The notes under the pieces: model-generated
Seen by the model: only the letters and a program-made list of their open reading frames with translations
Database searches by the model: none
What the model was told of the DNA's origin: nothing
Origin: Bacteroidota bacterium
GTDB lineage: Bacteria > Bacteroidota > Bacteroidia > Cytophagales > Cyclobacteriaceae
Assembly (NCBI GenBank): GCA_024643595.1
Contig: JAHEMS010000156.1
Coordinates: 1 to 7,770 of the forward strand
Length of the DNA: 7,770 nt
Direction: 5' to 3'
Part shown: positions 6,657 to 7,770 of the stretch, piece by piece
Layout of the letters: every line of letters begins with the position of its first letter
Position numbering within the stretch: the stretch's first letter is position 1
Program-made: the position numbers and the translations under genes

Positions 6657-6899
6657 TTAGATCGCGACTTTCCAAATTAGATATTCATTTCGCAAACAAT
6701 GCCCGCAAGGACGAAACCCTGATTGAAGAGCTTCTGTTTCATCTATAAAGAATACCCGATTGACAACATGCATTCGTCTTCCGTGCCCACATTGAAGTTT
6801 GCCATAAATTTTTAATCTCGCATTACCCGCTAATGTCACCTTCCCTATTCGGATAAGTCTTCTTAGCTGGTCCTTACTTAATGAGGAATGTCTAAACAT
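6657..6899 (-). CDS. Small stand-alone Ada-type zinc-binding domain protein
   Basis: 80-residue protein matching the N-terminal metal-binding domain of Ada, the methylphosphotriester DNA repair/regulator protein, without its DNA-binding or methyltransferase domains. A short helical lead (MFRHSSLSKDQLRRLIRIGK) precedes the domain: KIYGKLQC (Cys37), NRVFFIDETEALQSGFRPCGHC (Cys65, Cys68 at its end) and a final EYLIWK helix. In Ada, zinc is held by CxxxC and CxxC, with the first Cys as methyl acceptor. Here that first Cys is present, but the second position is Arg41 (CGHGR), leaving three cysteines, with His39 as a possible substitute. As I recall, related small Bacteroidota proteins also lack this cysteine. 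It is convergent with the TIG-NHL gene (38-base gap) and divergent from the next gene. A weak ggaaagg lies 12 bases before the ATG. Its role is uncertain: DNA repair, or simply a zinc-dependent structural protein. Confidence 0.82.
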   Translation of the reverse strand: MFRHSSLSKDQLRRLIRIGKVTLAGNARLKIYGKLQCGHGRRMHVVNRVFFIDETEALQSGFRPCGHCLRNEYLIWKVAI

Positions 6900-6929
6900 A
6901 TGTATGGCTTACCTTTCCGGGAGGATCAC

Positions 6930-6960
6930 TTGCATTACCTTTAATAAACCGGTATTTTTC
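6930..6960 (+). promoter_or_regulatory. Candidate Bacteroidota-type promoter for the GMC oxidoreductase gene
   Basis: TTG at 6930-6932 and TATTTTTC at 6953-6960, separated by 20 bases, match the -33 TTG / -7 TAnnTTTG pattern except for the last base. The predicted start would lie roughly 10-15 bases before the ATG at 6979, a short leader like those suggested for other genes here. It is the best-spaced promoter candidate in the window. Confidence 0.38.
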
Positions 6961-6978
6961 TTTCTTATTATTTCAACT

Positions 6979-7770
6979 ATGAATCTAACAATCAATGCCG
7001 AAAAGCAAAACACCTATGATGCCATTGTGGTGGGAACGGGAATCAGTGGTGGGTGGGCGGCTAAGGAATTAACCGAAAAAGGATTGAAGACACTGGTGTT
7101 GGAAAGAGGGCGTGCAGTGAAGCATGTAACGGACTATCCTACGATGACCAAAGATCCCTGGCAACTTGAGCATGCCAATAAACTTTCGCATGAAGAACTA
7201 AAACTTTATCCGGTACAATCGCGAACCAACTGGGTAAACCAGGCGAACAAACATTGGTATTTGAAAGATGATGAACATCCTTACACTGAAGTAAAACCAT
7301 TTGACTGGATTCGCGGCTATCATGAAGGAGGTCGTTCCATTATGTGGGGTAAGCAAACGTACCGCCTTTCAGATCTTGACTTTGAAGCGAACGCAAAAGA
7401 TGGTGTTGGTGTAGATTGGCCAATTCGCTACCAGGATATTTCGCCCTGGTACGATTATGTTGAAAGCTACATTGGAGTAAGCGGACGCGCTGAAGGACTA
7501 GCGCACGTCCCTGATGGAAAATTTCTACCTCCCATGGATTTGAATTGTGTGGAAGAAGTTTTTCGCGATAAGGTCGCTGAAAAATTTAATGGACGTAAAG
7601 TCACGATCGGCCGCGTAGCACATCTCACGGCCGCCTTGCCCCACGATCCAAACCGTGGTATTTGTCAGTCGAGAAACATGTGTGATCGTGGTTGTCCTTA
7701 CGGTGCTTATTTCAGCAGTAACGCATCCACCTTGCCTGCAGCCGCAAAAACCGGCAACATGACTTTACGA
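6979..7770 (+). CDS. GMC-family FAD-dependent oxidoreductase (3' end outside window)
   Basis: First 264 codons of a flavin enzyme expected to oxidise a sugar, polyol or other alcohol; no stop is reached. The ATG at 6979 is followed by a short polar lead and the FAD-binding Rossmann motif VGTGISGGWAAKEL, with the ribose-binding Glu in LVLERG about 20 residues later. The segment YHEGGRSIMWGKQTYR is the second FAD-contacting motif of GMC enzymes. Near the edge, CQSRNMCDRGCPYGAYFSS gives three cysteines spaced Cx5Cx3C, as in the gluconate-2-dehydrogenase-like branch of Bacteroidota. Those enzymes usually pair with a small subunit-3 partner. None lies upstream here, so it would have to be downstream, outside the window. 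There is no signal peptide, so export would depend on a Tat-bearing partner or the enzyme stays cytosolic. It diverges from the Ada-like gene across 79 bases. The substrate is not determinable. Confidence 0.9.
   Translation, partial: MNLTINAEKQNTYDAIVVGTGISGGWAAKELTEKGLKTLVLERGRAVKHVTDYPTMTKDPWQLEHANKLSHEELKLYPVQSRTNWVNQANKHWYLKDDEHPYTEVKPFDWIRGYHEGGRSIMWGKQTYRLSDLDFEANAKDGVGVDWPIRYQDISPWYDYVESYIGVSGRAEGLAHVPDGKFLPPMDLNCVEEVFRDKVAEKFNGRKVTIGRVAHLTAALPHDPNRGICQSRNMCDRGCPYGAYFSSNASTLPAAAKTGNMTLR

Larger units (their letters stand above)
5365..6718 (+). repeat. Tandem duplication unit, copy 2
   Basis: Right member of the duplication whose other copy is 3965-5291. It spans the second TIG-NHL gene, the 38-base gap after its stop, and the final 19 codons of the convergent Ada-like gene, which here continues intact past the breakpoint at 6718. 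This copy therefore keeps the original right-hand neighbour, and copy 1 carries the broken edge. Confidence 0.88.

Noticed and set aside
6948..6953. ACCGGT palindrome between the divergent Ada-like and GMC genes, also at 2763-2768, as an operator
   Set aside because: The symmetry does not extend beyond six bases and the surrounding sequences differ, so it is not supported as a regulatory site.

Overview
The window looks like Bacteroidota chromosome, most likely a Cytophagales-type bacterium. The case rests on four things: several short lipoprotein leaders, starts without clear Shine-Dalgarno sites, a tetratricopeptide/cyclase sensor of a type common in that phylum, and a small Ada-type zinc protein of a kind I recall from the same group. 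No RNA gene, insertion sequence, CRISPR array, phage gene or origin is visible. No gene-free stretch exceeds about 175 bases.

Layout. At the left edge is the 3' part of a membrane-anchored TPR / class III adenylyl cyclase (1-1435, +). Next comes a PQQ-type glucose/sorbosone dehydrogenase lipoprotein (1545-2699, +). It is followed by a metal-dependent amidohydrolase lipoprotein (2818-3882, +). Then come two paralogous lipoproteins in tandem, each with an IPT/TIG domain followed by a predicted six-blade NHL propeller (3965-5191 and 5365-6618, +). A small Ada-like zinc-binding protein faces them on the minus strand (6657-6899). A GMC-family FAD oxidoreductase (6979 to beyond the right edge, +) diverges from it.

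The most informative structure is the duplication in the middle. The block from the start of the first TIG-NHL gene to base 5291 is repeated at 5365-6718. Its right end carries the last 19 codons of the Ada-like gene, so copy 1 ends in a truncated fossil of that gene and copy 2 is joined to the intact gene. Divergence between the copies is patchy. A 187-bp block in the TIG domain has 5 differences, while the adjacent 34 codons are only about half identical in protein. This suggests later gene conversion or strong local constraint. Copy 2 also holds a perfect in-frame 18-bp tandem repeat.

How the genes work together is only partly readable. Four consecutive products are predicted lipoproteins of the cell envelope. 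Two genes (PQQ dehydrogenase and GMC oxidoreductase) point to oxidation of sugars or polyols. The genes are separated by 79-173 bases with some candidate promoters, so this looks like a neighbourhood of separately transcribed genes rather than one operon. I see no convincing new defence or mobile system; the duplicated TIG-NHL pair of unknown function is the least explained element.
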